A stretch of 46,701 nucleotides of DNA from Saccharopolyspora aridisoli. GTDB lineage: Bacteria > Actinomycetota > Actinomycetes > Mycobacteriales > Pseudonocardiaceae. The position numbers were made by a program, and so were the translations under genes. Each line of letters opens with the position of its first letter. Position 1 is the stretch's first letter. The stretch is from positions 1 to 46,701 of the forward strand of contig NZ_SMKV01000041.1 of the NCBI RefSeq assembly GCF_004348445.1, read 5' to 3'. Below are positions 27,303 to 38,200 of the stretch, piece after piece. Under the pieces are notes generated by a model. It was not told where the DNA came from and ran no database searches. It was given only the letters and a program-made list of their open reading frames with translations.

Positions 27303-28073
27303 ATGGCGGAAGTGGATGCGGTGCAGCCCAACGGGACGCCCGCGTGGATCGATCTGGGGATCCCGGACCTCGAACGTGCGATGGAGTTCTACGGCGCCGT
27401 TCTCGGGTGGGAGTTCGACGTGGGGCCCGAGGAGGTGGGCCGCTACACGATGTGCCTGGTCCGGGGCAGGGAAGTCGCCGCGCTCATGCCCCACCACGAC
27501 CCCGGGGCGACCGAGTTCTGGTGGAACGTCTACTTCGCCACCGATGACGTCGCCGGAACCGTGTCCAAGGCGGAGGCGGCCGACGGCCGAGTGATCACCC
27601 CACCCATGGACGTGATGGACAAGGGCCGGATGGCGATCCTCGAGGACCCGGTCGGCGGGCAGTTCGGTCTCTGGCACGGCAACCGCCACATCGGGGCCCG
27701 ACTCGTCAACGAGCCGAACACGTTGCTGCGCAACGATCTCGTCACCCCGAACCCGGGACCGGCCCGAGAGTTCTACACGAAGGTCTTCGGCTTCAGCCTG
27801 GACAGCGAAGGGCACCTCGGCGAAGGCGACTTCACGTTCCTGCGCCGCCCGGACGGCCACGAGATCGGCGGCGTCCTCGGCGATCCCGAAGCCACCACGT
27901 CCTCGTGGGGAACGCTGTTCATGGTCGAGGACGCCGACGCCACCGCCGCACGAGCGGCCGAAGCCGGAGGCACCGCGGCCTCTCCCTTCGACATGCCCTA
28001 CGGCCGCATCGCTGAGCTCGAAGACCCCTTCGGCGCTCCCTTCTCGGTCGGAGCCCCCAAGTACGGCGGCTGA
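27303..28073 (+). CDS. VOC (glyoxalase/bleomycin resistance) family protein, two domains
   Basis: 256 residues made of two tandem VOC modules: residues 10-125 (AWIDLGIPDLERAMEFYGAV opening; ILEDPVGGQFGLWH ending) and 135-255 (RNDLVTPNPGPAREFYTKVF; ELEDPFGAPFSVG). This arrangement is common in actinomycete proteins annotated as hydroxylase-like VOC or as putative antibiotic-sequestering proteins; the real function is unknown. ATG 27303 has GAGGAGAAG upstream. It ends 12 bp from the convergent injection-system operon. Confidence 0.87.
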   Translation: MAEVDAVQPNGTPAWIDLGIPDLERAMEFYGAVLGWEFDVGPEEVGRYTMCLVRGREVAALMPHHDPGATEFWWNVYFATDDVAGTVSKAEAADGRVITPPMDVMDKGRMAILEDPVGGQFGLWHGNRHIGARLVNEPNTLLRNDLVTPNPGPAREFYTKVFGFSLDSEGHLGEGDFTFLRRPDGHEIGGVLGDPEATTSSWGTLFMVEDADATAARAAEAGGTAASPFDMPYGRIAELEDPFGAPFSVGAPKYGG

Positions 28074-28085
28074 TCCGGCGACCGG

Positions 28086-29495
28086 TCATCCGGGGCGGCG
28101 CACGTCGGGCTGGGTCATGCCGAAGGTCAGCCGCATGTCCACGACCTGACCGGGACCGGTCACCCAGGCGAGCGGGGCGTAGTGCTCGACGACGCCCAGC
28201 GGCGGCCGCAGCAGCGGGCGGCCGGCGGGGTCGGTGGGCCAGTCCACGTCGCCGGTGGCGGTGCGCGCCGGCACCAGCCAGTGGTCGCCGTGGCGGTAGC
28301 CGGGACCGGCCGGGTCGGTGGGGTCGAAGAACACCTCCACACCGTCCTCGAGGGGGATCCACCGCCCCTCCTCGACCGGCAGCGCGCCGCCGCGCATCGG
28401 CCTGGCGGGCTCCGCGAGCTCCCGCTGGTCCCACCGCCGCAGGAACGGGTGCAGCTCGGGACGGTGCCCGATGGCCGGCTCGGCCGAAAGACGCACTCGC
28501 CGCTCGGGCAGGTCCAGCTCCTCGACGCGCAGCAGCTCGGCCGGTTCGCGGCGGCAGGTGTAGGCGGTGTCGACGAACTCCACGACGTCGCCGACGTCGA
28601 GATCCAGCTTGGTGTCGCCGCCCAGCGACCCCAGGCTCACCCAGGTGCCGTCGACGTCGTCGACGGCGAACACGACCGAGCCGTTCTCCCGCGACCACTT
28701 GAACGTGGCCTCCGCGGCCGGACCTCCTTCGTGGATCTCCACCCGGTACAGCTGGTTCTCGGGTCCCCGGTAGCGCGCGTCGGGCCGCAGCACGCACGGG
28801 TCGTCGGCGTCGTCGGGCCGCTGCGCGCGGGCGGCCATCCGCGCGGCCTTGGCGGTCCTGCCGGTCGCCCACTCGTCGAAGGCGCCCTGCAGCGCCTCCA
28901 TCGACGCGTCGGCGTTGCGGACCCGCAGCTCGGAGGCCGGCAGGGCCAGCACCTGCCAGACCACCTTGAGGCGTGCCGAGGTCTCGGCCGCCAGCGCCAC
29001 CTCCCGCAGGTCGGGCGACTCGGCGGCGGTGACCACTCGCTCCCACACCTCCAGGTAGACCATGTACGGCGTCTCGGCGGGCAGCCGGTCGCCGGGAACC
29101 TCGGGGTCGCGGAAGGCGTCGGGCTGGTCCCAGTAGGTCCAGGTGTCCGGCTGCTCCGGTGCCGGGGGAAGCGGGGTGCCCTCGTCGGGCACGGCGACGC
29201 CGGGCTCGGGCCGGGTCGCCTCGCACAGGACGCCGGCGACGTAGTAGTGCCCGGGACCGATGGTCAGGTCATCGAGCCCGTTGCGGCCGGGCACGCGCGC
29301 GATCTTGAACCCGGCCGAGCCGTCCGGCCCGCCGTGCTGGCCGATGAGGTCGGTCAGCGCCACCCGGTGCTGGTGGAGCTGGGTGAGCATTTGCTCGTTG
29401 GCGTCGGCGTCGAGCTGGACACGGCCCTGCTGGGCGATCACCGCCGAGTAGCCGCGGTCCGGGTGGAAGGTGATGCGGGACAGGTCTGCGTGCAT
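28086..29495 (-). CDS. eCIS-associated DUF6519-type protein
   Basis: 469 residues from ATG 29495 (MHADLSRITFHPDRGYSAVI), preceded by AAAGGACG. The opening, with QQGRVQLDADANEQ shortly after, is the recurrent start of a family encoded at the end of many actinobacterial and cyanobacterial contractile-injection operons. Later segments (GPGHYYVAGVLCE, VYLEVWERVVT, FKWSRENGSVVF) are also family-typical. It is probably a beta-rich structural protein of the baseplate or fibre region; the role is not established. Last gene of the leftward operon, 11 nt after the tail-protein-I-like gene. Confidence 0.8.
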   Translation of the reverse strand: MHADLSRITFHPDRGYSAVIAQQGRVQLDADANEQMLTQLHQHRVALTDLIGQHGGPDGSAGFKIARVPGRNGLDDLTIGPGHYYVAGVLCEATRPEPGVAVPDEGTPLPPAPEQPDTWTYWDQPDAFRDPEVPGDRLPAETPYMVYLEVWERVVTAAESPDLREVALAAETSARLKVVWQVLALPASELRVRNADASMEALQGAFDEWATGRTAKAARMAARAQRPDDADDPCVLRPDARYRGPENQLYRVEIHEGGPAAEATFKWSRENGSVVFAVDDVDGTWVSLGSLGGDTKLDLDVGDVVEFVDTAYTCRREPAELLRVEELDLPERRVRLSAEPAIGHRPELHPFLRRWDQRELAEPARPMRGGALPVEEGRWIPLEDGVEVFFDPTDPAGPGYRHGDHWLVPARTATGDVDWPTDPAGRPLLRPPLGVVEHYAPLAWVTGPGQVVDMRLTFGMTQPDVRRPG

Positions 29496-29506
29496 GGCTC
29501 GTCCTT

Positions 29507-31618
29507 TCAGGAGACGAAGATCAGGCCCGCGTCGCAGCGGGCGGGAGTGTGTTCGGCGATGCGGGCGCGCAGGTTGTCCTCCCGCTGCGGTTCGTAGAGG
29601 TCGTGGAACACGCCGAGTTCGAAGCCGTCCTCGGCGCCGCGCCGGATCTCCGGCGGGCATCCGTCGGCCAGCCGCGCGTACTCCGGTGTCCCGTAGCGGC
29701 ACGAGGCGAACACCGGCCGCACCTGCGCGAGATCGGCGGGGCAGCGGTGCCGTTCGGGCGTGCGGGACCCGGGCGGGACGAAGGTGTGGCGAAGGCATCC
29801 GATGCCGCGTCGGGCGACCCGCAGCACACCGGTGACGATGCTGGCCTCGGCCAAGCGCACGGCGTGCGCGTGCACCTCGCCGAACACCGTGCAGCGGTGC
29901 AGGTGCAGGGTGGCGTGCGCGTGCCGGTGATCGGGCGCCGAGACCGCGGGCAGCTCATGGGCGGTGGCGTCGATGACGCTGTCGCGCACGTGGATCGGCA
30001 GCGGATCGGTGCTGACCTCGTCGCCGATGACGCTGATGCTGCCCACCACGCACCGCTCGACGCGCACGCAGGCCGTGGTGCGCTCCAGCAGCAGGCTCGG
30101 TTCGGCGGGCCACTGCGGCTCGCACCCGGCCTCCAGCGACCAGCCGGGCACGAGAGTGCAGTGCCGCAGCGCCAGTTCGCCCAGCGGCCCGGTGACGCGG
30201 ATCCCGCGGCCGGTGATCAGCAGGCCGTCGAGTTCCAGACGCGGCCGGTTCCTGGCGGCTCTGCCGGAGACCTGGACGGTGAGCGCGTCGGGCCGGTTGC
30301 TGTAGGTGTCGGGTAGCCGCAGGACCGGGCGGTGACCGTCGGCGGCGCGCAGCACCAGCCGGTCACCGGCGCCCAGCTCGAAGTCGAGCTGCTCGTGGTG
30401 GGTTCCGCTGTGGGCGATCTCGATGACGCCGGGGGCCTTGCCGGGGTGTTCCCGCCAGGCGCGGTAGGCATCGGCGATCAGCTCGTGGTCGAGGCCCGGG
30501 CCGACGCGGAGAACGATTGCGCCCGGCTCGGTTCCGGGATCGCGCGGGTACTCGCCGCCGCCCAGCTCGTCGGAGAAGGCGTGGTGGTAGGTCACCGACA
30601 CACCGTCGTGCGGTGCTTCGCGCGCGTTGAACGCGATGCGTCCCAGCTCCGGGTCCACCGCGACCTGCCCGTAGCGGGGCCGGTAGCGCCAGTCGGCGAG
30701 GTCGGCGATGACGATCGCCGACGGCGGGATCGGCCGCTTGCGCCCGTCGAGGTGCAGCGCGAAGCTCTTGCCCGGCCCGTAGTAGTCGGCGAGCCGGTCG
30801 GCGACCTGCCTGCGCCGCAGCCTGGCCGGCACGTTGTCGATGGTGGCGATGTGGCTGGTCGACGGCTCGGGAACGGGTCTGGTGACCAGCGGAGTGTCGT
30901 TGCCCAGCACCGAGAACGTGTAGTGGCCGTGGGTGCGGTCGATGCAGTGCGCCGGGGCGCGGGTCACCGAGTGCGGGGCGAGCCGCCACGCGAACAGCGC
31001 GACCCCGGCCGGGGTGAGCCCGCCGGGGCGGTGCCGCGAGTCCGCGCGGCGCACGTCGGCGCTGCGCGTCACGGCGCTGAACGGCCCGTCGGCGAGGTCG
31101 AGGGCGGCACCGTCGCGCAGGTCCGCGGTCGCTCCGCTCACCGGGACGTGCGGGGACAGCAACCGCACGGGCTGGTGGTGGGCGGTCAGCTGGGAGAGCT
31201 CGACCGCGCGGGCGGGCCAGCCCGCGACGTCCGCCGCCAACTCCTCCAGCAGCGCCAAAGTGCCCTTGCGACGCCGGTTGCCGACGGTGGCGGCCACGTC
31301 GCGTCGCGGCGCGAGGGCTGCGGCGAGCCGTCGCCGCGCCAGGCCGGGATCGCCGCCGTCACGCAGTCCGCCGCTGGACACCCGCTCGTAGCCGGGAAGC
31401 CCGCGGTACCCGACGAGTTCGCCGAGGTAGGGCAGCACCCACTCGGCGGCGGTCTCGACGAACCAGTCGTCGTACTGCTGCTCGACGCCCTCGCGCACCC
31501 GGTCGAGCTGCTCGCCGATGACGTCGAGGAGCTCGCGCAGCGGTTCGCCGTGGTCGGCGTCGCGCATCCGGTGCCATTCCGGCAGCAGCCGCGCGAGCGC
31601 ATCCGGATCCCTGCTCAT
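29507..31618 (-). CDS. Phage tail protein I-like eCIS baseplate protein
   Basis: 703 residues from ATG 31618, which overlaps the preceding stop by 4 nt. The first 120 residues (LLPEWHRMRDADHGEPLREL, QLDRVREGVEQQYDDWFVET and WVLPYLGELVGYRGLPG) match the tail protein I-like domain found in eCIS and R-type particles. The remainder is rich in short beta stretches and may form a beta-helix: LRLPDTYSNRPDALTVQVSG, LELDGLLITGRGIRVTG, LALRHCTLVPGW. Expected to bridge the baseplate wedge to fibres or a receptor-binding element. Directly after the second baseplate J-like gene and before the DUF6519 gene. Confidence 0.82.
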   Translation of the reverse strand: MSRDPDALARLLPEWHRMRDADHGEPLRELLDVIGEQLDRVREGVEQQYDDWFVETAAEWVLPYLGELVGYRGLPGYERVSSGGLRDGGDPGLARRRLAAALAPRRDVAATVGNRRRKGTLALLEELAADVAGWPARAVELSQLTAHHQPVRLLSPHVPVSGATADLRDGAALDLADGPFSAVTRSADVRRADSRHRPGGLTPAGVALFAWRLAPHSVTRAPAHCIDRTHGHYTFSVLGNDTPLVTRPVPEPSTSHIATIDNVPARLRRRQVADRLADYYGPGKSFALHLDGRKRPIPPSAIVIADLADWRYRPRYGQVAVDPELGRIAFNAREAPHDGVSVTYHHAFSDELGGGEYPRDPGTEPGAIVLRVGPGLDHELIADAYRAWREHPGKAPGVIEIAHSGTHHEQLDFELGAGDRLVLRAADGHRPVLRLPDTYSNRPDALTVQVSGRAARNRPRLELDGLLITGRGIRVTGPLGELALRHCTLVPGWSLEAGCEPQWPAEPSLLLERTTACVRVERCVVGSISVIGDEVSTDPLPIHVRDSVIDATAHELPAVSAPDHRHAHATLHLHRCTVFGEVHAHAVRLAEASIVTGVLRVARRGIGCLRHTFVPPGSRTPERHRCPADLAQVRPVFASCRYGTPEYARLADGCPPEIRRGAEDGFELGVFHDLYEPQREDNLRARIAEHTPARCDAGLIFVS

Positions 31619-34600
31619 CGCACCTCCGTGAGGATCAGCGTGTCGGCGATGTCCGGTGCCAGCAGTGCCAGCTGCGCGGGACGGATGCCGCGGTGGACGA
31701 AAACGGTTCGACCGGGCGGGAGTGCGCCGGTGTCGGTGATGTCGGGGTTGAGCCGCAGCAGCCGGGTGAGCGAGATGCCGTTGCGCGCGGCGATCGCGGT
31801 CAGCGTCTCGCCGTTCGGGTCGGTGACCCGGTAGCGCTCCTCGACGTGCTCGGCCGGTCGGGCGGGCACCGTCGTGGCCGGGGCGGCCAGCACCTGGCGC
31901 GAGTCCGCCCGCTGCCCCGGGCTGACGGCGGCAGGCACGCCGCCGAACACGTCGACGTCCACGTAGGACACACCGGGCGCCGACTGGGCCGCGACCAGCA
32001 CCTCCGAGAGGTGCGCCGGCTGTCCGAGTTCCCTTCCGGCATGACCGAGTTCGTCCAGCAGCGCCCGGCGCACGCGCGGACCCGCCCACTCCCACGAGTG
32101 GTCGGGCAGCAGTTTGACCTTCGCCGACACCACCAGCAGCACCAGCTCGCGCGGCTCGACCCGCACCGGCAGTTCCGGGTCGCCGTACTTCAGCAGCGCC
32201 GCCCGCAGCGAGCGCAGCACACCGGAGTCCTCGCCGATCGGGATGTCGTCGACGCCCGCGACGGTCACGTGCAACACCTCGCGCCTGCCGTCGAAAACCC
32301 TCCGCGCCGAGGCCCGGCCGACTCCGGCCCGGGACCGGGCGAAGTCCTCGTAGTCCCGCACCGACACCAGGCGGTCCAGGGCCGAGACCGCGAGCGGCAC
32401 CGTGCGCCGGGTCAGCGCGGGACCGTCGGCGTCGGCCCCACCGGTGGCGGGAAGCGGGTTGGTCACCCCGGTCACCCCCAGCGGCCGGGTCACGGCCTGG
32501 GTGATGCGGTCGGCGCCCACGTTCGCGGCCCGGCCGGTGCCGAACCGGTAGCGGGCGCGCACGTTCTCGTGCCCGGTGGGCAGCCGTGCGCCGTGCACCC
32601 CGTCGCCGAAGGTCACCGTCGTGCGGCCGTCGGCGGTGCTGCCGGTGACGTAGACCCGCTCGTCGGGACCCCGCCCGGCGAGGCTGTCCACGGCGTGCCA
32701 CAGCAGCCCGTCGACCCGGATCTCCAACGACGGCGTGGCACCCAGCGGGTTGTCGGCGGGCAGCCAGGTCAGCGGCGCCTGCCAGAGCGTGAAGCTCTGG
32801 TGCGTGCGCGCCGCGTCGCCACCGCCGATGGTCTCGTCGCGACTCTCGCCGTGCGTGGCGGGAACGACGTTGCCGTGCACCACCACCGAATCCCGCCGGT
32901 AGCGGTGCGCGAGGTCCTCGGTCAGGGTGAGCACGGTGTGCCGGTGGTCGCCGGGCAGCGCCGGGTCCGAGTAGTGCTCGACCTCGGCGATCACCGCGAC
33001 CTCCACCGCCCGCGCGGGTGCGTCGGCGCGTTCACCGGCGACGATGATGTGCCTGCCGGGCGTGAGGGTGTCGTGCGGGTCCGCGAGTTCGACGGTGTTG
33101 CCGTGCAGGTCCTCCTCGACCGGCTCGTCCGCCGGGCGCAGCGGCTGCCCACCGGCGTGCACGGTGGTGTCGCGAATGTGCGACAGCTGCGTGTCGTGCT
33201 CGTCGAGCCACGGGTCGGCGAGGGTGAGCACCGTTCCCCGGCCGGTGATGCCGTACTGGGCATAGGACATCGTGCCGACCGCGACGACCTGGGTGACGAC
33301 GAACGCCAGCCGCGCGTCACCCGGAACGCCGCCGGGCGCGCCCTTGCGGGGTCGTTCCACGACCACCCGGCTGCCCACGGCGATCTCGTCGTGCACCCCG
33401 TCCAGCGGCAGCGCGGTGCGGCCACCGGCATCGGCGCCGGTCGACAGGGCGATCTCGACGTTGGCGGGTTCGCTGCCCGCGCCGTAGCGCACCGTCACCT
33501 GGTACGGCCCGAACGGCGTGGTCTTCTCCTCCTGCGGCGCCAGGTCCAGCTCCAGCGGAGCCCCGTTGCGCACGCTGACGTGCACCCGCCCCTGCTCGTC
33601 GGGCCGGGACACGAACAGCGCGCACGCAGGCAGCTGCGGCAGCAACCGCACCAGCACACCGGGCCGCTGCTCGCCGCCTCCCGGCCGCAACCGGCTCAGA
33701 ATCGTCTCCCGCCTGCTGGAGAGCTCCACCCGCCCGGCGCCGAGGTCGAACGAGACGTCTTCGGCGGGCAGCGATTCGACGTGCTGCCACGAGCCTGCGG
33801 GCTCGGTGCGCTGGAACTCCGCGCGCACCAGCTCCTTGCCGGCCGCGTCCATCGCGATGCGAACGCCGGTGCGGGTCGCGCCGGGCAGCGGCCAGTCGGT
33901 CTGGCGCAGCACCCGGCCGCCCTCGTCCTGCACCGGCTGCAGCGGTGCGGTCGCCCCGAACGGCGTGGCCGTCACCCGCATCGCCAGCAGTTCGCCGAGC
34001 ACACCGGGCGGCGCGTGCCGGACAGCCCCTCGGCGCGGTTCGGGTGCGGTCCGGGAGACCGTTTCCCCGGCTTCGCGGGCGGGAAGCGCCCGCAGCAGGC
34101 GCTCGGTGGGGGAGTCGGGGATGTCCGGGCCGGGCGGAGGTGGCGCGACCGGTGCCAGGTCGAGGGCTCGTTCGCGCAGTTCGGCGACCATCGCGCGCAG
34201 CCGGGCGAACCAGTCGGCGACCCTTGGGTGCGGGTCGGCCAGCACCTCGGCCTCGGTGAGCCGCTCCAGCGGAGCGACCAGCCGCTGGGCGAGCTGGGCG
34301 GGCGAGATGATGCCCGGCAGTTCGGACCGCAGCGGCGCCAGCAACTGCACCTCGACCGCGTCGACCAGCGCGCTGACCGGGCGCGGGTTCGGATGATCGG
34401 GCGTGGGCTCGCCCGTCGCCGGGGCCAGCCACTGGCCGAGTTCGGCGAGGAGTTCGGCCAGTGTCGGCTTCGGCGACCGCGGCAGCGTGATCGCGGTGAT
34501 GTCCTCCTCGCGGTCCACCCGCACCTCGCCGACCGGCAGCAGCAACCGCTCCTGACCGAAGTCGAACAGCAGCTTCTGCCCGGACCGCAGCGCATTCGCT

Positions 34601-35202
34601 GTGCCGGCCACGTACAACTCCGAGCGGGTCCGCAGGTCCTCCGCGGTAAGCAGGCCGGGCCTGCGGCGGCGCACCCGCAGCCGGTTGCACGACCAGCGCG
34701 CGGTGAGGTCCCGGCTCGTCTCGAACGTCTGCGGATCGCCCTCGGTCGCGCTGGGCACGCTGTTGCTGCGCGCGCCCCGTGAGATCAGCACCGGCGGGTC
34801 GTCGCCGCGCGGATCCCGATCGACGGTGTAGGCCAGGTAGGTGTCGGCGGCGACGCCCGGCCGGGGCCGGTGCCCGACGAGCCTGCCCAGCAGCGTCAGG
34901 GAACGCTCGTCGTCGGCGGTGCCCAGGTAGCCCTCGTCGGCGAAGCGCTCGGAGTGGAACGTCAGCAGGTCGCCGAGGACGGCCGAGGCGTCGAGCAGGC
35001 CGATCGACGGGTCGTCGGGCGTGCGCACGGTCAGCGCCCGCAGCGCCGGGTGAGCGGGCGAGGCGAGCCGGTCCAGCATCGCGGCCAGGAACGTGCCGTG
35101 CTCACCGACCCGCAGCTGCAGGGCGGTGCGTCCCGGCGGGTTGTGCGGCGGGGCCGGTGCGCGGCGCTCGTCGTGACCGCCGCAGCCGCAGGCGCAGCTC
35201 AT
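31615..35202 (-). CDS. Large baseplate J-like protein with C-terminal LysM
   Basis: 1195 residues. The Cys-rich start MSCACGCGGHDERR and the segment LRALTVRTPDDPSIGLLDAS (then LLTFHSERFADEGYLGTA) are characteristic of the second large putative baseplate assembly protein in eCIS operons (Afp12/gp6-like). The baseplate J core lies near residues 850-1090 (YVTGSTADGRTTVTFGDGVH, LVSVRDYEDFARSRAGVGRA). After residue 1110 a LysM-type repeat is fused: ERYRVTDPNGETLTAIAARN, then SLTRLLRLNPDI. The LysM could anchor the assembled particle to the cell wall or stabilise the baseplate. Start and stop overlap both neighbours by 4 nt. Confidence 0.87.
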   Translation of the reverse strand: MSCACGCGGHDERRAPAPPHNPPGRTALQLRVGEHGTFLAAMLDRLASPAHPALRALTVRTPDDPSIGLLDASAVLGDLLTFHSERFADEGYLGTADDERSLTLLGRLVGHRPRPGVAADTYLAYTVDRDPRGDDPPVLISRGARSNSVPSATEGDPQTFETSRDLTARWSCNRLRVRRRRPGLLTAEDLRTRSELYVAGTANALRSGQKLLFDFGQERLLLPVGEVRVDREEDITAITLPRSPKPTLAELLAELGQWLAPATGEPTPDHPNPRPVSALVDAVEVQLLAPLRSELPGIISPAQLAQRLVAPLERLTEAEVLADPHPRVADWFARLRAMVAELRERALDLAPVAPPPPGPDIPDSPTERLLRALPAREAGETVSRTAPEPRRGAVRHAPPGVLGELLAMRVTATPFGATAPLQPVQDEGGRVLRQTDWPLPGATRTGVRIAMDAAGKELVRAEFQRTEPAGSWQHVESLPAEDVSFDLGAGRVELSSRRETILSRLRPGGGEQRPGVLVRLLPQLPACALFVSRPDEQGRVHVSVRNGAPLELDLAPQEEKTTPFGPYQVTVRYGAGSEPANVEIALSTGADAGGRTALPLDGVHDEIAVGSRVVVERPRKGAPGGVPGDARLAFVVTQVVAVGTMSYAQYGITGRGTVLTLADPWLDEHDTQLSHIRDTTVHAGGQPLRPADEPVEEDLHGNTVELADPHDTLTPGRHIIVAGERADAPARAVEVAVIAEVEHYSDPALPGDHRHTVLTLTEDLAHRYRRDSVVVHGNVVPATHGESRDETIGGGDAARTHQSFTLWQAPLTWLPADNPLGATPSLEIRVDGLLWHAVDSLAGRGPDERVYVTGSTADGRTTVTFGDGVHGARLPTGHENVRARYRFGTGRAANVGADRITQAVTRPLGVTGVTNPLPATGGADADGPALTRRTVPLAVSALDRLVSVRDYEDFARSRAGVGRASARRVFDGRREVLHVTVAGVDDIPIGEDSGVLRSLRAALLKYGDPELPVRVEPRELVLLVVSAKVKLLPDHSWEWAGPRVRRALLDELGHAGRELGQPAHLSEVLVAAQSAPGVSYVDVDVFGGVPAAVSPGQRADSRQVLAAPATTVPARPAEHVEERYRVTDPNGETLTAIAARNGISLTRLLRLNPDITDTGALPPGRTVFVHRGIRPAQLALLAPDIADTLILTEVR

Positions 35203-38200
35203 CGCTCACCTCCGATTTCCAGCTCGAACACACCGTTCTCGGGGTGTTCGGGGTCGTTGTCGCAGCAGGCGACCTCCAGGCCGCGCACGCGCAGCAGGCC
35301 TTCCTCGAGCTCCCCGGCGTCGGCGTGGAACAGCCGCCGCAGCCGGGTGACGCGCGCGTCGATCACCCCGGGCACGGCGGTCGCGGTCGCCACGATCCTG
35401 CTCAGCCGCACCGGTTCGCCGAACCCGAGCGCGTCGGGGTGGAAGAAACCGGTCCGGCCGCGCCCGAAGGCGCGCTTGAGGTCGGCGATGATCTGCCCGC
35501 GCTGATGTCCCGGCGCCGCGCACACCCGCAGCGCGATGTCCAGCGGCACCTCCACCGCGGGCCGCACGATCAGCTGGTGCCCGATGCGGCGGGAGCGCTG
35601 CAGGTGATCGCGCACCTCGGCGAGCAGGTCAGCGCCGGGGTCGCCGCTGCCGAGCGCGTCGACGGCGACGTGCACCTGCTGCCGCGCGCCGGTCCACCGC
35701 AGTTCGGCCGCCGCCCGCTGCACCCCGGGAACCTCGGCGGCCAGCGCGGCGTAGTCCTCGGCGGTGACCGCGCGCAGCCGGGTGCGGCGCAGGTCAAGCG
35801 GTGCGAGCTGGCGGACCTGCTCGACCGGTTCCGGCTCGGTGCCGCCGACCGCCGGGAGCGGGTTGCGGACCGTCGCCGCAGGCAGTCGCCCGGTTTCCGG
35901 GGTGCGCAGCACGAGGTGGTTGATCGCCTCGGCGCCGAGGTTGCCGACGGCCCCACCGCCCAGGCGGTAGTGGATCTCCAGTCGTGCACCGGGTTTCGGC
36001 GCCGCACCGCAGCGCCCGTCGCCGAAGCGCAGCACCAGCCTGCCGTCGTCGTCGAGCTCGCCGACGAAGTGCCGGTCGCGCGGACCGGAGTCGAGCAGGT
36101 CGCGCCGCGGTGTCCACACCCGCTCACCGTCGTGCACGCGCACGGCGGGCAGTGCGGCCCGCGGGTCCTGGGTGACGGCCGCGGCGGGACCGTGCAGCAC
36201 CGGCTCGGCCGGTTCGAGGCCTTCGGCGTGGGCGAGACCCCAGTCGTGCGCGATCTCCCAGGCGATGTCGGCGCCGAGCACCGTGCCCGCCCGAGCCCGC
36301 GCGGTCAGCACCTCCAGCCGGCGCCGCTTGACGGCCAGCAGCTCGTCGTCGCGGTGCAGCAGCTCACGCAACACCGCAACCGGGTGCTCCCGAAGGGGTT
36401 CGGCGAAGCGGCCGCCGAAAAGCGTCGTGATCTCTTCGATCTCGGCGTCGGAGAGACCGTTCTCGCGGGCGCTGCGCCACAACTCCACGAGCCGCCGCCG
36501 GACCCGGCCCGGGATGGCCGCCAGGCGCGAGGCTTGCCCGGCCGCGATGTGCGCTGGATCGGGGAACGGTGCGGCCTGCACGACGGGGGAGCGGGTCAGG
36601 GCGGCCCGGAAGCGCGGCGGGATGCCTGGGTAGACCGACTGCGCCAGCAGGCGGCGCAGCGCGTCGGCCTGCGCGTGCGCGGTGCTGGGCACCACCCGCT
36701 GGCGGCGGCGTCCGGCGTTCTCCAGCCCGATCCCGGCGCGGGTGGTCGCCGGTTCCCCGAAGATCTCGTGCAGCGCCTGGACGTCCTTGGCGACCAGCGT
36801 GCGACGCCGGGTCTTGTCGACCAGCGCCGCGACCAGCTCGGCGGGTTCGTTGCCGTCGGTGCGGTCGAAGCAGCCGAACCCGGGCTCGCAGGACGCAGGC
36901 ACCGCCGGTTCCGGCGGCACCACGACGGTGTCCGGGCGGACGCGGCGCCCGTGGTCGGCCAGCACCACGTTGCCGCGCGCCACGCTCACGTCGCTCACCG
37001 GCTCGCAGTTGATACCGGCTCGGATGGACAGGCACAGGGCGAAGCGCAGCGCGTCCTCGCGCGCCCACCCCACCTCCAGAACCGGCTGGTCCAGCAGCTC
37101 GTCGACGACCGGCGTCACCGAGGTCAGCCGCACGGCCTGCCGGTGCGCCGGATCGGCGTCGCCCGGTGTTCCAGTGCGCGCGCCCCGGACCTCTTCGAGC
37201 ACGAGCAGGTCACCGGGCCGCAGCCGCAACGCCCGTTCGGCGCGGTCCTCGTCGGCCCACTCGTCGCGCAACGTCGCCGACCTCGCGCCCGCGGGGATCC
37301 GGCACAGCTCATCGCCCCAGGTCCAGAAGCGGATCTCGTTGTGCGCCCGGCGCAACGGCAGCGCATCGTCGCCGACCGTTTCGAAGATCTCCACCGCGTC
37401 CCGGTCGTCGAGATCGGCCAGACCCGCCTCGTCGAGCACCGGGCCGGGCTCGGGCGGGTCGTGCGGTCCGCGCGGACACGGGTCGATGGCGGCGAACCGG
37501 AACGTTCCGCTCTCCAGCACCACGTCCTCGGCGGTCTCGACGGCCACGAACGCGCGGGCGTTGCAGCCGTCGTGGATCGGGTAGTCGATCAGCCGCACGT
37601 GCCTGCGCACCGAAATGCGGCGCCGCGCGGTGTCCAGGTAGGCCTCGGTGGCGACCGCGTCCTGCTGGTAACCGAGCTGGTCACCGGTGTAGGCGAGCAG
37701 CTCGACCAGCGTCATCCCCAGGTCGGGAGCCAGGCGCTCGGTCCAGCCCGGGGTGGTGAGCGCGAGCCGGTCCAGCAGCACGCGGCGCAGCGCGTCGTAG
37801 TCCCGCGCGGTGTAGTCGATCAGCGGCGCGGCCGGCACGTCGGGCTCGCACGGCGGTTCCCCGGCGCAGTCGAAAGGCGTGGGGCCGCCCGGTCGGAAGG
37901 AGAACTCGGCGCCGCAGTAGCGCTGGTCGAAACCAGGGAACGGCTCGGTTCCCGGACGCCCGTGCGGATCGGTGTCCACGATGGACAGACGGTATCGGGT
38001 GGTGTCCCCGGTGCGGTCGAGCACGACGTGCATCAGGTCGTCGAGCTCCGGGTCCTCCTCGCGCCGCACCGACACCCGCACCGCGGTGATCCCGGTGATG
38101 CGGCGGCCGCCGTCGATGCGCACGTTCTCCGGGCCCACACCGCGCGGCGCCTTGCCGATGAACGTCACCACCAGCGTGCGCCCGTCGTCGGCGACCTCGA

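Noticed and set aside
31693..34782. A 1029-codon plus-strand open frame across the baseplate genes
   Set aside because: Shadow of the J-like protein with LysM; no recognisable motif and composition typical of antisense frames.
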